Shown: piece by piece, positions 7,031-13,758 of the stretch | Position numbering within the stretch: the stretch's first letter is position 1 | Layout of the letters: every line of letters begins with the position of its first letter | NCBI GenBank assembly: GCA_002389265.1 | Contig: DGOD01000386.1 | Location: 1 to 18,308 of the forward strand | DNA length: 18,308 nucleotides | DNA from: Gammaproteobacteria bacterium UBA4475 | Lineage (GTDB): Bacteria; Pseudomonadota; Gammaproteobacteria; Pseudomonadales; Azotimanducaceae | Reading direction: 5' to 3' | Notes under the pieces: model-generated | The model's input: only the letters and a program-made list of their open reading frames with translations | The model's database searches: none | What the model was told of the DNA's origin: nothing | Made by a program: the position numbers and the translations under genes

Positions 7031-8080
7031 TTACTTAACCGCGAGCAATGCTTCGCAGCCTGTACCCTTCAGAATTGTGTCCACTGCCTGTTGGTCCACT
7101 GGCCCAAGCTCGTGATAGGCATCACGAACCCATTGCAAGCAGCGGCCCTGATAAGGGAATGTCGGCTGCTCCCAGGGCTGACCATCAATCGTCGTTTTCA
7201 TTTGCTTCTCGCCAGACGCCAGCGCTTTGGCATTGGCCAGCAACGCAGGCACATAAACTCGGCCAATCTCAGCCAGAAGCTCGCTTAACACCTCGGTATC
7301 TTGGGTCGACATCCAATCATCGGCGCCGGCGGCCTGGCCGGACAAGTCATCCACCACGTCGGTCCAGGCGAATACTCGAGGCGCCTCAGCCAGGCAAATC
7401 GCCATCGGCGTTGGGTCAAATCGTGCCAATTGGGTCAACTGAGCATAGAGCCCAAAGTCCGCAGACGCGGGGCGACCACCGAAAACAAAGGGCTGCTGTT
7501 GCAGTATTTGGTCGAAAATCGACAAAAAACGGTGGTAGCTGGCTTCAATGACTGGCGCTGTGAGGTCATTGGAACCCACGACATACAATCGTGAAATCTG
7601 GCGCTCCGCAATAAATTGGGCGCGCTTCTCCAGCTCGGCATCTGGTAACTGCAAGCCACGCCAGCGTGGCAGGATAGCCCCGGCTTGCTTGATATCAGGT
7701 GCGTAATACCAGCGATAATGAAACATGGCCTTGGTCAGCCACTCGTCGGCATAATCTTCGATCAGATAGTTCAAAAAGCCCAGGACCGGATGGTCGGGAA
7801 TGGTCTCTCGCCCTTTGAAAGATCGCTCAAATCGGCGGATCAGTGGCGTAGAATCTACCACTGCTTGCATCTGACCCTTGTTATCGGGCAGGTAAAAAGT
7901 CGGCAGCAAGCTCACCTTCGGCTTCGGTAAGCCGAACTGGCTTTCCGGATCACCAATCATCAGCTCGTAGGGGATCTGCCGAAAACGCAGGTAGGCCAGC
8001 ATCTTGCGCGTATAGGGAGAGCCCGGCGCGCCTTTGAATTTGAGCGGAGTCGGTAAGGGCTTGTGCTTAGTCTGAGACAT
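7031..8080 (-). CDS. Glutathione S-transferase family protein, long form
   Basis: A 349-residue protein, longer than classic GSTs of about 210. The N-terminal thioredoxin-fold domain shows FKGAPGSPYTRKMLAYLRF (15-33), the cis-proline region SLLPTFYL with Pro60, and DSTPLIRRFE (76-85), the Asp/Glu-Ser motif that binds the glutathione gamma-glutamyl group. The helical C-terminal domain contains PFVFGGRPASADFGLYAQL, the usual FLGG..P..AD..L motif, plus about 100 extra residues. No signal peptide, so it is cytoplasmic. The frame is open to an ATG at 8125, but the ATG at 8080 has AGGAG seven bases upstream and lies about 20 bases after a predicted promoter with an embedded Fur-type box (8107-8135), so 8080 was chosen. 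The substrate is unknown; iron control would suggest a role in oxidative or iron-linked stress. Confidence 0.85.
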   Translation of the reverse strand: MSQTKHKPLPTPLKFKGAPGSPYTRKMLAYLRFRQIPYELMIGDPESQFGLPKPKVSLLPTFYLPDNKGQMQAVVDSTPLIRRFERSFKGRETIPDHPVLGFLNYLIEDYADEWLTKAMFHYRWYYAPDIKQAGAILPRWRGLQLPDAELEKRAQFIAERQISRLYVVGSNDLTAPVIEASYHRFLSIFDQILQQQPFVFGGRPASADFGLYAQLTQLARFDPTPMAICLAEAPRVFAWTDVVDDLSGQAAGADDWMSTQDTEVLSELLAEIGRVYVPALLANAKALASGEKQMKTTIDGQPWEQPTFPYQGRCLQWVRDAYHELGPVDQQAVDTILKGTGCEALLAVK

Positions 8081-8106
8081 CGGTCTCTCCTGGCGTGAGT
8101 TTTCGG

Positions 8107-8135
8107 ATGATATAATGAATATCATTATTTTTAAA
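8107..8135 (-). promoter_or_regulatory. GST promoter with Fur-type operator in the spacer
   Basis: On the minus strand, TTTAAA (8135-8130) and TATCAT (8112-8107, 5 of 6 to TATAAT) are separated by exactly 17 bases. The 19-mer AATAATGATATTCATTATA (8129-8111) fills this spacer and matches the classical Fur consensus GATAATGATAATCATTATC at 16 of 19 positions. Transcription would begin near 8100, 20 bases before the GST start. Bound Fur would block the promoter, predicting repression under iron-replete conditions. The -35 element is only moderate (4 of 6). Confidence 0.6.
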
Positions 8136-8211
8136 CCGCTTCTCTCTTGTTACCTTTCCATCAGGATTACGGCGTGGTTGCGGCACAGGCTTTGCGCCAC
8201 GGCAAGCGCGC

Positions 8212-8739
8212 TTACCGGCCGAGACCGAGATAGCTTGCCACCGGGAACTCTTCGGTGATGAGAATCAACGGCCGCTGTTGTGTATGAATCCGGTAATCTC
8301 GCGCGATCACCTGGGTGAACTCCTCAGCTGAAGCCAAAGCTTTAAAGGGATTCGGCCGATCGGGCAGGTCATGGCAATAGCGTATTTGGGTGATCTCACG
8401 AAAGGTTTCTCGGTTGTTGGCATTCAACAACTCGCCAATACCCGCCTGTCCAGAGTCTAGGCGACGGCGCATTTCAGGGTCTAGCAAATGGGCATGAATG
8501 GTGGAGTGCGCGTGGGCATACTCAGTGCCGCTGAGCTCGCCCACCAGCATCACCTCACGTTCGATTACCTCATCGCCGACCTGAACTTGGGACAGGCATC
8601 TGACTTGAATGTCTTCCGCGAAGTAGGCGGCCAGACTATGAGTGACAGTACCATCAGTGAGGAGTAGAACCCGCAGAATCGGTGGCAGGGTCGAGAAATC
8701 AATACTCGGCTGAATGATTGAAGCTAGGCGATCGAGCAT
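8212..8739 (-). CDS. Chorismate pyruvate-lyase-like protein (DUF98/UbiC-like)
   Basis: A 175-residue cytoplasmic protein resembling the UbiC fold. LPPILRVLLLTDGTVTHSLAAYF (18-40) matches the DUF98 opening, EREVMLVGE (60-68) aligns with the UbiC segment that carries catalytic Arg76 (here Arg61), AGIGELL aligns around Gly114 (Gly102), and LILITEEFP near the C-terminus aligns with the segment carrying Glu155 (here Glu163). UbiC cleaves chorismate to 4-hydroxybenzoate and pyruvate, the first committed step of ubiquinone synthesis; other members of this group make 3- or 4-hydroxybenzoate or act on related compounds, so the exact product is open. It follows the MaoC-family gene on the same strand after 82 bases. 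No ubi gene is visible nearby, which argues for a specialised rather than housekeeping role. Confidence 0.75.
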   Translation of the reverse strand: MLDRLASIIQPSIDFSTLPPILRVLLLTDGTVTHSLAAYFAEDIQVRCLSQVQVGDEVIEREVMLVGELSGTEYAHAHSTIHAHLLDPEMRRRLDSGQAGIGELLNANNRETFREITQIRYCHDLPDRPNPFKALASAEEFTQVIARDYRIHTQQRPLILITEEFPVASYLGLGR

Positions 8740-8821
8740 AGGATGATAACGACGAAAAGTGACGATGAGGCTGACAATTATGCCTGAATATCGCGCTCGA
8801 CAGAAAAATCTTCATGCGTTT

Positions 8822-9682
8822 TTATCGATAACCAATAAAACCCTGACTGAACACCTCCTCTCCGGCCTCATTGATCATCACGAAACCCAGGTGGGAAGTC
8901 GATTGCCAGCGCATCTCCAGGCTCAACACCGCTGGCATCAACACCATGCCCGTGAATCTGCCGCCAATTCTGGTAACTCGAGTCGGATCTCCGCCGAGTA
9001 ACTCATCCACCATTCGCGACACAGCCAGCGCCAGTGTGGCAGTGCCATGGAGAATAATATCGGGCAACCCGGCAGCCAGGGCAAAAGCCTTGTCGCTGTG
9101 AATGGGGTTCCAGATATGGGCGCATTCCGTGTAAATATTAGCCGCTCCCGCCTTAATGGCGATGGCATACCGGTGGCTTATGGGCTCGCCATCACTGGCC
9201 TGCGGCAGCGCTGGCACCTGCGCATCCGGCACCAGCTGACCTTCCACCGGAACGTCGCGATTGATGCTCAACTGCCACGTCTGACATACCAATTGGCCGG
9301 CGCTATTGCGAGTATCAAGCCGAAGCGTCTGCGCCGCACCGGGTTTAATGGGTTTCAAACCGATCACCGTCGCCGTGGTCTCATAGGTTTCGTCCGCCAG
9401 AATGGGCTGGTAGATATGCAGATCGTGAGCCGCATGCACCCCTCGGGCTCGTTCGGCGGCTGTCTGGTTTTCTGAGCCGGGCAGTGCACGGCTGTCCAAA
9501 ATAGCCGGCCATTCAAGGCACACCGGGAACAAAGGATGGCCGATCACAACCCCTGCCGTCGTATCCATATAACGTGGGTTCAAGTCATCAATCCCGGCGG
9601 CATAGGCCATCAACCAACGGGCATCCACCTCATGCCGAACAGGAGGCGTTTGTTCACCGAGCATACGGGTGTTCAGGGGCAT
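8822..9682 (-). CDS. MaoC-family double-hotdog protein (enoyl-CoA hydratase-like)
   Basis: A 286-residue cytoplasmic protein with two hotdog domains. The N-terminal half has AYAAGIDDLNPRYMD (26-40), typical of the degenerate first hotdog of type 2 hydratases. The C-terminal half has AHIWNPIHSDKAFALAAGLPDIILHGTATLALA (188-220), the MaoC hydratase region with His195 and the ILHG motif. Such proteins hydrate trans-2-enoyl-CoA to (R)-3-hydroxyacyl-CoA in fatty acid, sterol or PHA metabolism. The usual catalytic pair is Asp and His in G-D-x-N-P-x-H; here the Asp position reads Ile (H-I-W-N-P-I-H), so activity may differ or need a partner. The start has AAAGG eleven bases upstream. It faces the dehalogenase/alkB operon across 194 bases, so both could be co-regulated in hydrocarbon breakdown, which is inference. 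Confidence 0.8.
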   Translation of the reverse strand: MPLNTRMLGEQTPPVRHEVDARWLMAYAAGIDDLNPRYMDTTAGVVIGHPLFPVCLEWPAILDSRALPGSENQTAAERARGVHAAHDLHIYQPILADETYETTATVIGLKPIKPGAAQTLRLDTRNSAGQLVCQTWQLSINRDVPVEGQLVPDAQVPALPQASDGEPISHRYAIAIKAGAANIYTECAHIWNPIHSDKAFALAAGLPDIILHGTATLALAVSRMVDELLGGDPTRVTRIGGRFTGMVLMPAVLSLEMRWQSTSHLGFVMINEAGEEVFSQGFIGYR

Positions 9683-9783
9683 GGCTTTAATACCTTTGAT
9701 TGATCGTTTCGGAGTTCAACCTACTCCATCAAGAATTCTCTGGCAACGCCTACCCTAGCCAATCACCCATCTATCTACTTACC

Positions 9784-9812
9784 CCGCTATACGCTCACCG
9801 CTTATACACTCA
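9784..9812 (+). repeat. Two adjacent tandem direct repeats upstream of the dehalogenase operon
   Basis: CCGCTATACGCTCA (9784-9797) is followed without a gap by CCGCTTATACACTCA (9798-9812); the copies differ by one inserted T and one G-to-A change. They lie in the 194-base gap between the divergent MaoC-family gene and the dehalogenase, 65 bases before the ATG at 9877. Adjacent direct repeats before a catabolic operon are typical of activator sites, and each copy also contains a TATAC element that could be a -10. No -35 box at the right distance was found, so the role is unproven. Confidence 0.4.
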
Positions 9813-9876
9813 GGCCAGCCAGCGTTTCACCAGACTTGCTTCCTGACCATCGAGCTGGGAAGATCGAAGTCAATAA

Positions 9877-10863
9877 ATGACACTCGAAACCCTCGTCATG
9901 ACCGACTTTATACGCACACCTGAACAAAATTTTGCGGGCCTGGATGACTTTCCCTTCAGCGCAAACTATCACTCGTGGCAAGACTTGCGCCTGCACTATC
10001 TTGATGAAGGCCCGAAAGACGGACCTGTCATGTTACTCGCGCACGGCATGCCCACCTGGAGCTATTTATATCGGGACATGATTCCGCTGCTGGTTAATGC
10101 GGGCTATCGTTGTATCGCACCGGACCACTTAGGGTTTGGTAAGTCGGACAAACCCACTGACATTCACTGGTACACCATCGCGCGGCACACAGAGGTGCTG
10201 ACGAGCCTGATCATTGCCCTCGACCTGCAACATATCACTCTCGTCTGCCAGGACTGGGCCGGACCAATCGGCTTGGCCCAAGCGGCGATGATGCCCACAC
10301 GCTTTGATCGACTGACCATCATGAATACCTGGCTCGATCATCCGGCCTATGAATACTCGGATGCCATCAAGAACTGGAACAAAAACTGGCATGACGGTGG
10401 TATCTTTGCTCGCCAGACCCCAAATGTCGCCGCCCTAATGGTGCTCTCTGCCGGGTTAGCGACACCCGCCGAGATGATCGGGGCCATTGTTCAGGGCACC
10501 GAGCCTGCGCTTACCGGCCATGCCGCCACTATCTATAAAGGTTTTGGCGCACCCTTCAAGAATCTCGACGATGCGGCCTACAATGGTTTACGGCGTTTCC
10601 CCTTGTCTATTCCGTTAGACAACCCCGACCAAGGTAACGCCACCGCGCAGTATCTTCATTATCAAATATTGCTGAACTGGCATAAGCCTGTTCACTTTAT
10701 TTGGGGATGTGAGGATGACATCTTTACCCAAGCCTGGGGCCGCAACTGGGCTACGCAGATGAACGCCAGTTTTGATCCCATCAATGACGCCAGCCACTTT
10801 TTACAAAACACCCATGGCGCAGAAGTCTGCAGATTACTGCTGCACCGAATAGCAGAAGAGTGA
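9877..10863 (+). CDS. Haloalkane dehalogenase (alpha/beta hydrolase, HLD-I type)
   Basis: A 328-residue cytoplasmic alpha/beta hydrolase that should split C-halogen bonds of haloalkanes to give alcohol, halide and a proton. AHGMPTWSYLYRDM (56-68 region) is the oxyanion-loop motif seen in DhlA as HGEPTWSYLYR. TLVCQDWAGPIGL places the nucleophile Asp126 next to the halide-binding Trp127. GCEDD (278-281) supplies the acid after strand 7, and NDASHFLQ supplies the base His307. The acid position after strand 7 places it in subfamily I. The ATG at 9877 has GGGAAG and GAAG upstream; the ATG at 9898 gives the length usual for the family but has no ribosome site, so the start is uncertain by seven residues. 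AlkB follows after 16 bases, so the gene is the first of the three-gene operon. Epoxide hydrolases share the Asp nucleophile but not the Asp-Trp pair. Confidence 0.85.
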   Translation: MTLETLVMTDFIRTPEQNFAGLDDFPFSANYHSWQDLRLHYLDEGPKDGPVMLLAHGMPTWSYLYRDMIPLLVNAGYRCIAPDHLGFGKSDKPTDIHWYTIARHTEVLTSLIIALDLQHITLVCQDWAGPIGLAQAAMMPTRFDRLTIMNTWLDHPAYEYSDAIKNWNKNWHDGGIFARQTPNVAALMVLSAGLATPAEMIGAIVQGTEPALTGHAATIYKGFGAPFKNLDDAAYNGLRRFPLSIPLDNPDQGNATAQYLHYQILLNWHKPVHFIWGCEDDIFTQAWGRNWATQMNASFDPINDASHFLQNTHGAEVCRLLLHRIAEE

Positions 10864-10879
10864 GTTCGAGGATTTTGCC

Positions 10880-12064
10880 ATGACAACCTATAGCATCGAT
10901 ACCGCGGATCAGAGCACTGTCAACTACACAGACCAGAAACGCTGGTGGTGGCTTTTATCGCTGGTGAATCCATTAACCCCCCTGTTTGGCATTGTTGGTC
11001 ATTGGCTGACAGGCAGCGAACTATGGTTGTTAGTGCCGCTGGGCATGATGTTTATCATGGGGCCAGCATTTGACTGGTTGTTTGGTGAGGATGAAAACAA
11101 CCCACCCGAAATTTTGGTGCCACAACTAGAACAAGACACCTATTACCGGTGGCTAACATACCTGACTGTACCGGTACACTACATCACTTTTTTGGCGGTC
11201 GCGATCTGGGTCGGCACTCACAGCTTAACCTGGTGGGGCTTTATCGCGTTGACCGTGGCTCTCGGTTTTGCCGACGGTTTCGCCATCAATACTGGCCACG
11301 AACTAGGGCATAAGCGGACCAAGGTTGAAACCTGGCTGGCAAAAATAGTGTTGGCAGTACCGGCTTACGGTCACTTCTGGATCGAACACAATCGCGGTCA
11401 TCATCGCGATGTGGCCACGCCTGATGATCCCGCCAGTGCCCGCATGGGCGAAAGCATCTACCAATTCGCTCGCCGCGAAATACCTGGCGCCTTCCACCGC
11501 GCCTGGATGCTGGAACATGAGCGACTCTGCAGAAAAGGCGTACCTGTGTGGAGTATTCACAATGAGGTGTTGCAGAGCTATATGATTACCGTGATTCTGC
11601 AAGTTGGGTTGATCGCTACCTTCGGCTGGATCATGTTGCCCTTTTTAATCATTCACAATTTCTTTTCATGGTGGGTGCTGACGAGCGCCAACTATATCGA
11701 GCATTACGGTTTGCTTCGAGCCCAGCAGGCCGACGGTAAGTATGAGCGGTGCCAACCCCATCACAGCTGGAACGCCAATCACAAATACTCGAATCTATTG
11801 TTGTTTCATTTGCAGCGACACTCTGACCATCATGCCAATCCTACTAGGCGATACCAGAGTCTGCGGGATTTTCCAGACTTGCCCAGTTTACCCAGTGGCT
11901 ACTACGGCATGTATGTTGTCGCCTACTTGCCCGCGCTGTGGTTCAAAATGATGGATTCACGTCTGCTGGCGCTTCCCCATATCAACGGCGACCTGAGCAA
12001 GATCAACATCAATCCCGATAGTCTGGACGCAATCCAGGCCAGATACGGTCAAGCCGATGCCTGA
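10880..12064 (+). CDS. alkB: Alkane 1-monooxygenase AlkB
   Basis: A 394-residue integral membrane non-heme diiron hydroxylase that converts n-alkanes to 1-alkanols using O2 and electrons from rubredoxin. All diagnostic histidine boxes are present: HELGHK at 140-145, EHNRGHH at 169-175 and LQRHSDHH at 311-318, plus the AlkB signature NYIEHYGL at 271-278 and HSWNANHKYSNLLLFHLQRH. The hydrophobic segments around 26-63, 91-135 and 233-268 fit the six-helix topology. The FGEDENNPPE stretch at 68-77 is also typical of AlkB rather than of fatty acid desaturases or xylene monooxygenase. GAGGA lies seven bases before the ATG. The 3' end overlaps the rubredoxin start by eight bases. Chain-length preference cannot be inferred from what I can see. 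Confidence 0.96.
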   Translation: MTTYSIDTADQSTVNYTDQKRWWWLLSLVNPLTPLFGIVGHWLTGSELWLLVPLGMMFIMGPAFDWLFGEDENNPPEILVPQLEQDTYYRWLTYLTVPVHYITFLAVAIWVGTHSLTWWGFIALTVALGFADGFAINTGHELGHKRTKVETWLAKIVLAVPAYGHFWIEHNRGHHRDVATPDDPASARMGESIYQFARREIPGAFHRAWMLEHERLCRKGVPVWSIHNEVLQSYMITVILQVGLIATFGWIMLPFLIIHNFFSWWVLTSANYIEHYGLLRAQQADGKYERCQPHHSWNANHKYSNLLLFHLQRHSDHHANPTRRYQSLRDFPDLPSLPSGYYGMYVVAYLPALWFKMMDSRLLALPHINGDLSKININPDSLDAIQARYGQADA

Positions 12065-12239
12065 TACTCAGAACCGATATCAATGTCCCGGGTGTGGTTA
12101 CACCTATGATGAACGTCTTGGCGATGACCACGAAGGTTACCCGCCAGGCTTTTTATTCGCAGATCTGCCTGACGACTTTGTCTGCCCGGATTGTGCGGTT
12201 CGCTACAAAGAGGATTTTAATCTCGTGTTAACCCCGTAG
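12057..12239 (+). CDS. Rubredoxin
   Basis: A 60-residue rubredoxin, the one-iron electron carrier that feeds AlkB. The four iron ligands are visible as YQCPGCGYTYD (Cys10, Cys13) and FVCPDCAVR (Cys43, Cys46), with the usual GYPPGFLFADLPDD between. The second motif reads CPDCA instead of the common CPDCG, so the Gly after the last cysteine is Ala, and FVCP replaces the more common WVCP. It starts inside alkB (eight-base overlap), so its translation is probably coupled and its supply matched to AlkB. A rubredoxin reductase gene is not in the window and would be needed from elsewhere. Confidence 0.95.
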   Translation: MPDTQNRYQCPGCGYTYDERLGDDHEGYPPGFLFADLPDDFVCPDCAVRYKEDFNLVLTP

Positions 12240-12276
12240 GGGATTGACTTCAAGGTTAACCCACACGCGAGACGCC

Positions 12277-12687
12277 TTAGGATTTCATCATGCGACCTTG
12301 AACGTAAGCGCCGGCAAAGATACCCACCAAAGAGAATAACATCGGCCAGTTACCCGCACCCAATCCTGCTAACGCCGGGCCGGGACAGACGCCCGAGATA
12401 CCCCAACCAATGCCAAAAATAGCAGCGCCAACCAGCGTGTTTCGATCCAACGAGGCGGCATGCTCGCGGAAACTTTTATCGAACAAAGGTTTGCGCATCA
12501 ACCGAGGTAAGAACTGATAAGTCAGCATAGTCGTCAAAGAAGCCGAGCCCAGCACCCACAGCAGACCAAAATCTTCATACCGCAAAAATGACAACACCAC
12601 TTCCGGTTTGATCATGGCGGAGTAAGACAAACCAAAACCAAACAGCGCACCGGCGATCAGGACACTACCAAAGAATGCGACTCTCAT
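12277..12687 (-). CDS. YeeE/YedE-family membrane protein, C-terminal half (PmpB-like)
   Basis: A 136-residue membrane protein with about four hydrophobic segments and the conserved block GIGWGISGVCPGPALAGLG (92-110) carrying Cys101. It matches the C-terminal half of YeeE/YedE (TsuA) sulfur transporters, which conduct thiosulfate or sulfur-containing groups by passing them along conserved cysteines. The long open frame to 12873 is not used: the ATG at 12687 has GGAGG six bases upstream and overlaps the stop of the preceding gene as ATGA. Together with that gene (N-terminal half) it forms a complete split transporter. The exact cargo is not known. It is the last gene of the minus-strand set that starts at 15598. 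Confidence 0.88.
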   Translation of the reverse strand: MRVAFFGSVLIAGALFGFGLSYSAMIKPEVVLSFLRYEDFGLLWVLGSASLTTMLTYQFLPRLMRKPLFDKSFREHAASLDRNTLVGAAIFGIGWGISGVCPGPALAGLGAGNWPMLFSLVGIFAGAYVQGRMMKS

Positions 12688-13157
12688 GATAGGCCTCCGA
12701 GCTTTTGCATTAGCTGGGCGGTGATCATCGCGGTGCCCAAAAAGATCAAAACCGCCAGTAAAGACGGTAGCTGGAATGAAGCGATGCCACAGATTCCGTG
12801 TCCCGAGGTACAACCATTGGAGAGTCGCGCGCCGAAGCCGGCAACGAAACCACCTAAGGTTAACTGCCACCAACTGATCGTCGTAACAAAGGCATCACCC
12901 ACGGTCAGCATCCAAATCAGCGCCCCCACGGCGAGTCCGACGGCGTAGGCAATCCGCCAATTTCTCGATGCAACGAAGGCTTCTCGGTTAAAAAATTCCC
13001 AGCGGGAAACGAACGACCAGGTGCTGGTAAAAAACGTGCTCATCCCTCCCACCAGGCCAGTGGTGGCAAACAGGAAGCTAACGGCAAAGCCGATGAACAA
13101 TCCACCAATGAGATAGTGAGTAATTCCAAGCGGGAACAGTAGGTCAAATTCAAACAT
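12684..13157 (-). CDS. YeeE/YedE-family membrane protein, N-terminal half (PmpA-like)
   Basis: A 157-residue membrane protein with about four hydrophobic segments and the conserved motif GARLSNGCTSGHGICG (109-124) with Cys116 and Cys123. This is the N-terminal-half signature of YeeE/YedE sulfur transporters; the partner half follows with an ATGA overlap. In bacteria where the family is split the two halves are thought to act together. The 136-base gap upstream separates it from the thioredoxin-like gene and contains an ATTC-N8-GAAT palindrome at 13181-13196, so this pair may have its own sulfur-responsive control. GAAAGAG is the only purine-rich ribosome site candidate before the ATG. Confidence 0.88.
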   Translation of the reverse strand: MFEFDLLFPLGITHYLIGGLFIGFAVSFLFATTGLVGGMSTFFTSTWSFVSRWEFFNREAFVASRNWRIAYAVGLAVGALIWMLTVGDAFVTTISWWQLTLGGFVAGFGARLSNGCTSGHGICGIASFQLPSLLAVLIFLGTAMITAQLMQKLGGLS

Positions 13158-13180
13158 ATCGGCGGCTCTTTCGGTGATTA

Positions 13181-13196
13181 ATTCCAGACATGGAAT
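13181..13196. promoter_or_regulatory. ATTC-N8-GAAT palindrome, candidate persulfide-repressor operator
   Basis: ATTCCAGACATGGAAT is a perfect 6-base inverted repeat (ATTCCA/TGGAAT) around GACA, 24 bases upstream of the YeeE/YedE start. It fits the ATTC-N8-GAAT pattern described for the persulfide-sensing ArsR-family repressor SqrR and its BigR/YgaV relatives. The regulator gene itself is not in the window, so the assignment rests on pattern and on the sulfur context. Confidence 0.45.
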
Positions 13197-13293
13197 ACGA
13201 GTATTGGGCTGGCGTGGCTCAGTATCGCGAGGTTTTAAAACATTTACAGTTATTTTTCAGCATTTTTTCAGCAAAGCGCTTAGCTTTTATGAC

Positions 13294-13758
13294 TCAGTGT
13301 ACCGGGTTCGACAGCGTCGCCCAAGCTGATGCAATCGTCCTTTCGAAATAGGACCAATAGAAATCCACCGACTGGTAACCCACCAGGCGTTCTGCAATTT
13401 CATGGCCCGCGCCATCCAGGAACAGCAGCGTCGGCGTGCCGAAAACCCCATATTCATTAACGATATCTGTGCCTGAACGCTGCTGGCCATTGAAATCTGT
13501 GATAAGTGCCGATGTCCAGGAAAGCTCCGCCAGGTAGATTTTCTCGGTCAGAAGCGGATCTTTGAGCATGGGCAACAGCACAGCTTTTTCAAGTTGAGCG
13601 CAATAAGGACAGTCTGGCCGCGATACGTACAGCAGGAAAATCTGCTGCTCCTGAGTCACTTGACGGCCCTGACGCGCCAGGTCTACCGCCGCCTCAATCG
13701 GCTGCGCTGCGGCCAACCCAGACAACAGGCAGAAGATGAACCCAAACCACCATTTCAA
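13294..13758 (-). CDS. Exported thioredoxin-like protein with CPYC motif (SoxW-like)
   Basis: A protein of about 154 residues with a thioredoxin fold and a signal peptide (MKWWFGFIFCLLSGLAAA). The redox site RPDCPYCAQLEK has Cys50 and Cys53, and GVFGTPTLLF supplies the cis-proline (Pro109). It should reduce or exchange disulfides in the periplasm; a sulfur-oxidation neighbourhood suggests a SoxW-like role. The start is uncertain: a GTG at 13770 gives four more residues but has no ribosome site, while TTG at 13758 overlaps the preceding stop as TTGA, has GAGTGG eight bases upstream and begins a clean signal peptide, so I chose TTG. It overlaps the alpha/beta hydrolase gene and probably shares its transcript. 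An assignment to the DsbA/DsbC type is less likely given the short length and CPYC motif. Confidence 0.82.
   Translation of the reverse strand: MKWWFGFIFCLLSGLAAAQPIEAAVDLARQGRQVTQEQQIFLLYVSRPDCPYCAQLEKAVLLPMLKDPLLTEKIYLAELSWTSALITDFNGQQRSGTDIVNEYGVFGTPTLLFLDGAGHEIAERLVGYQSVDFYWSYFERTIASAWATLSNPVH

Noticed and set aside
12232..12242. CCCC-GTA-GGGG hairpin at the end of the rubredoxin gene as a terminator
   Set aside because: Only four base pairs and no T run on either strand.
12688..12873. Upstream extension of the C-terminal YeeE/YedE half to a start at 12873
   Set aside because: It would overlap the partner gene by 190 bases, whereas the ATG at 12687 has GGAGG at the right distance and an ATGA junction.
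13220..13290. A 14-codon ORF and an AAAGC/GCTTT hairpin in the gap upstream of the YeeE/YedE pair
   Set aside because: The ORF has no ribosome site or sensible composition, and the hairpin is five base pairs without a T run.
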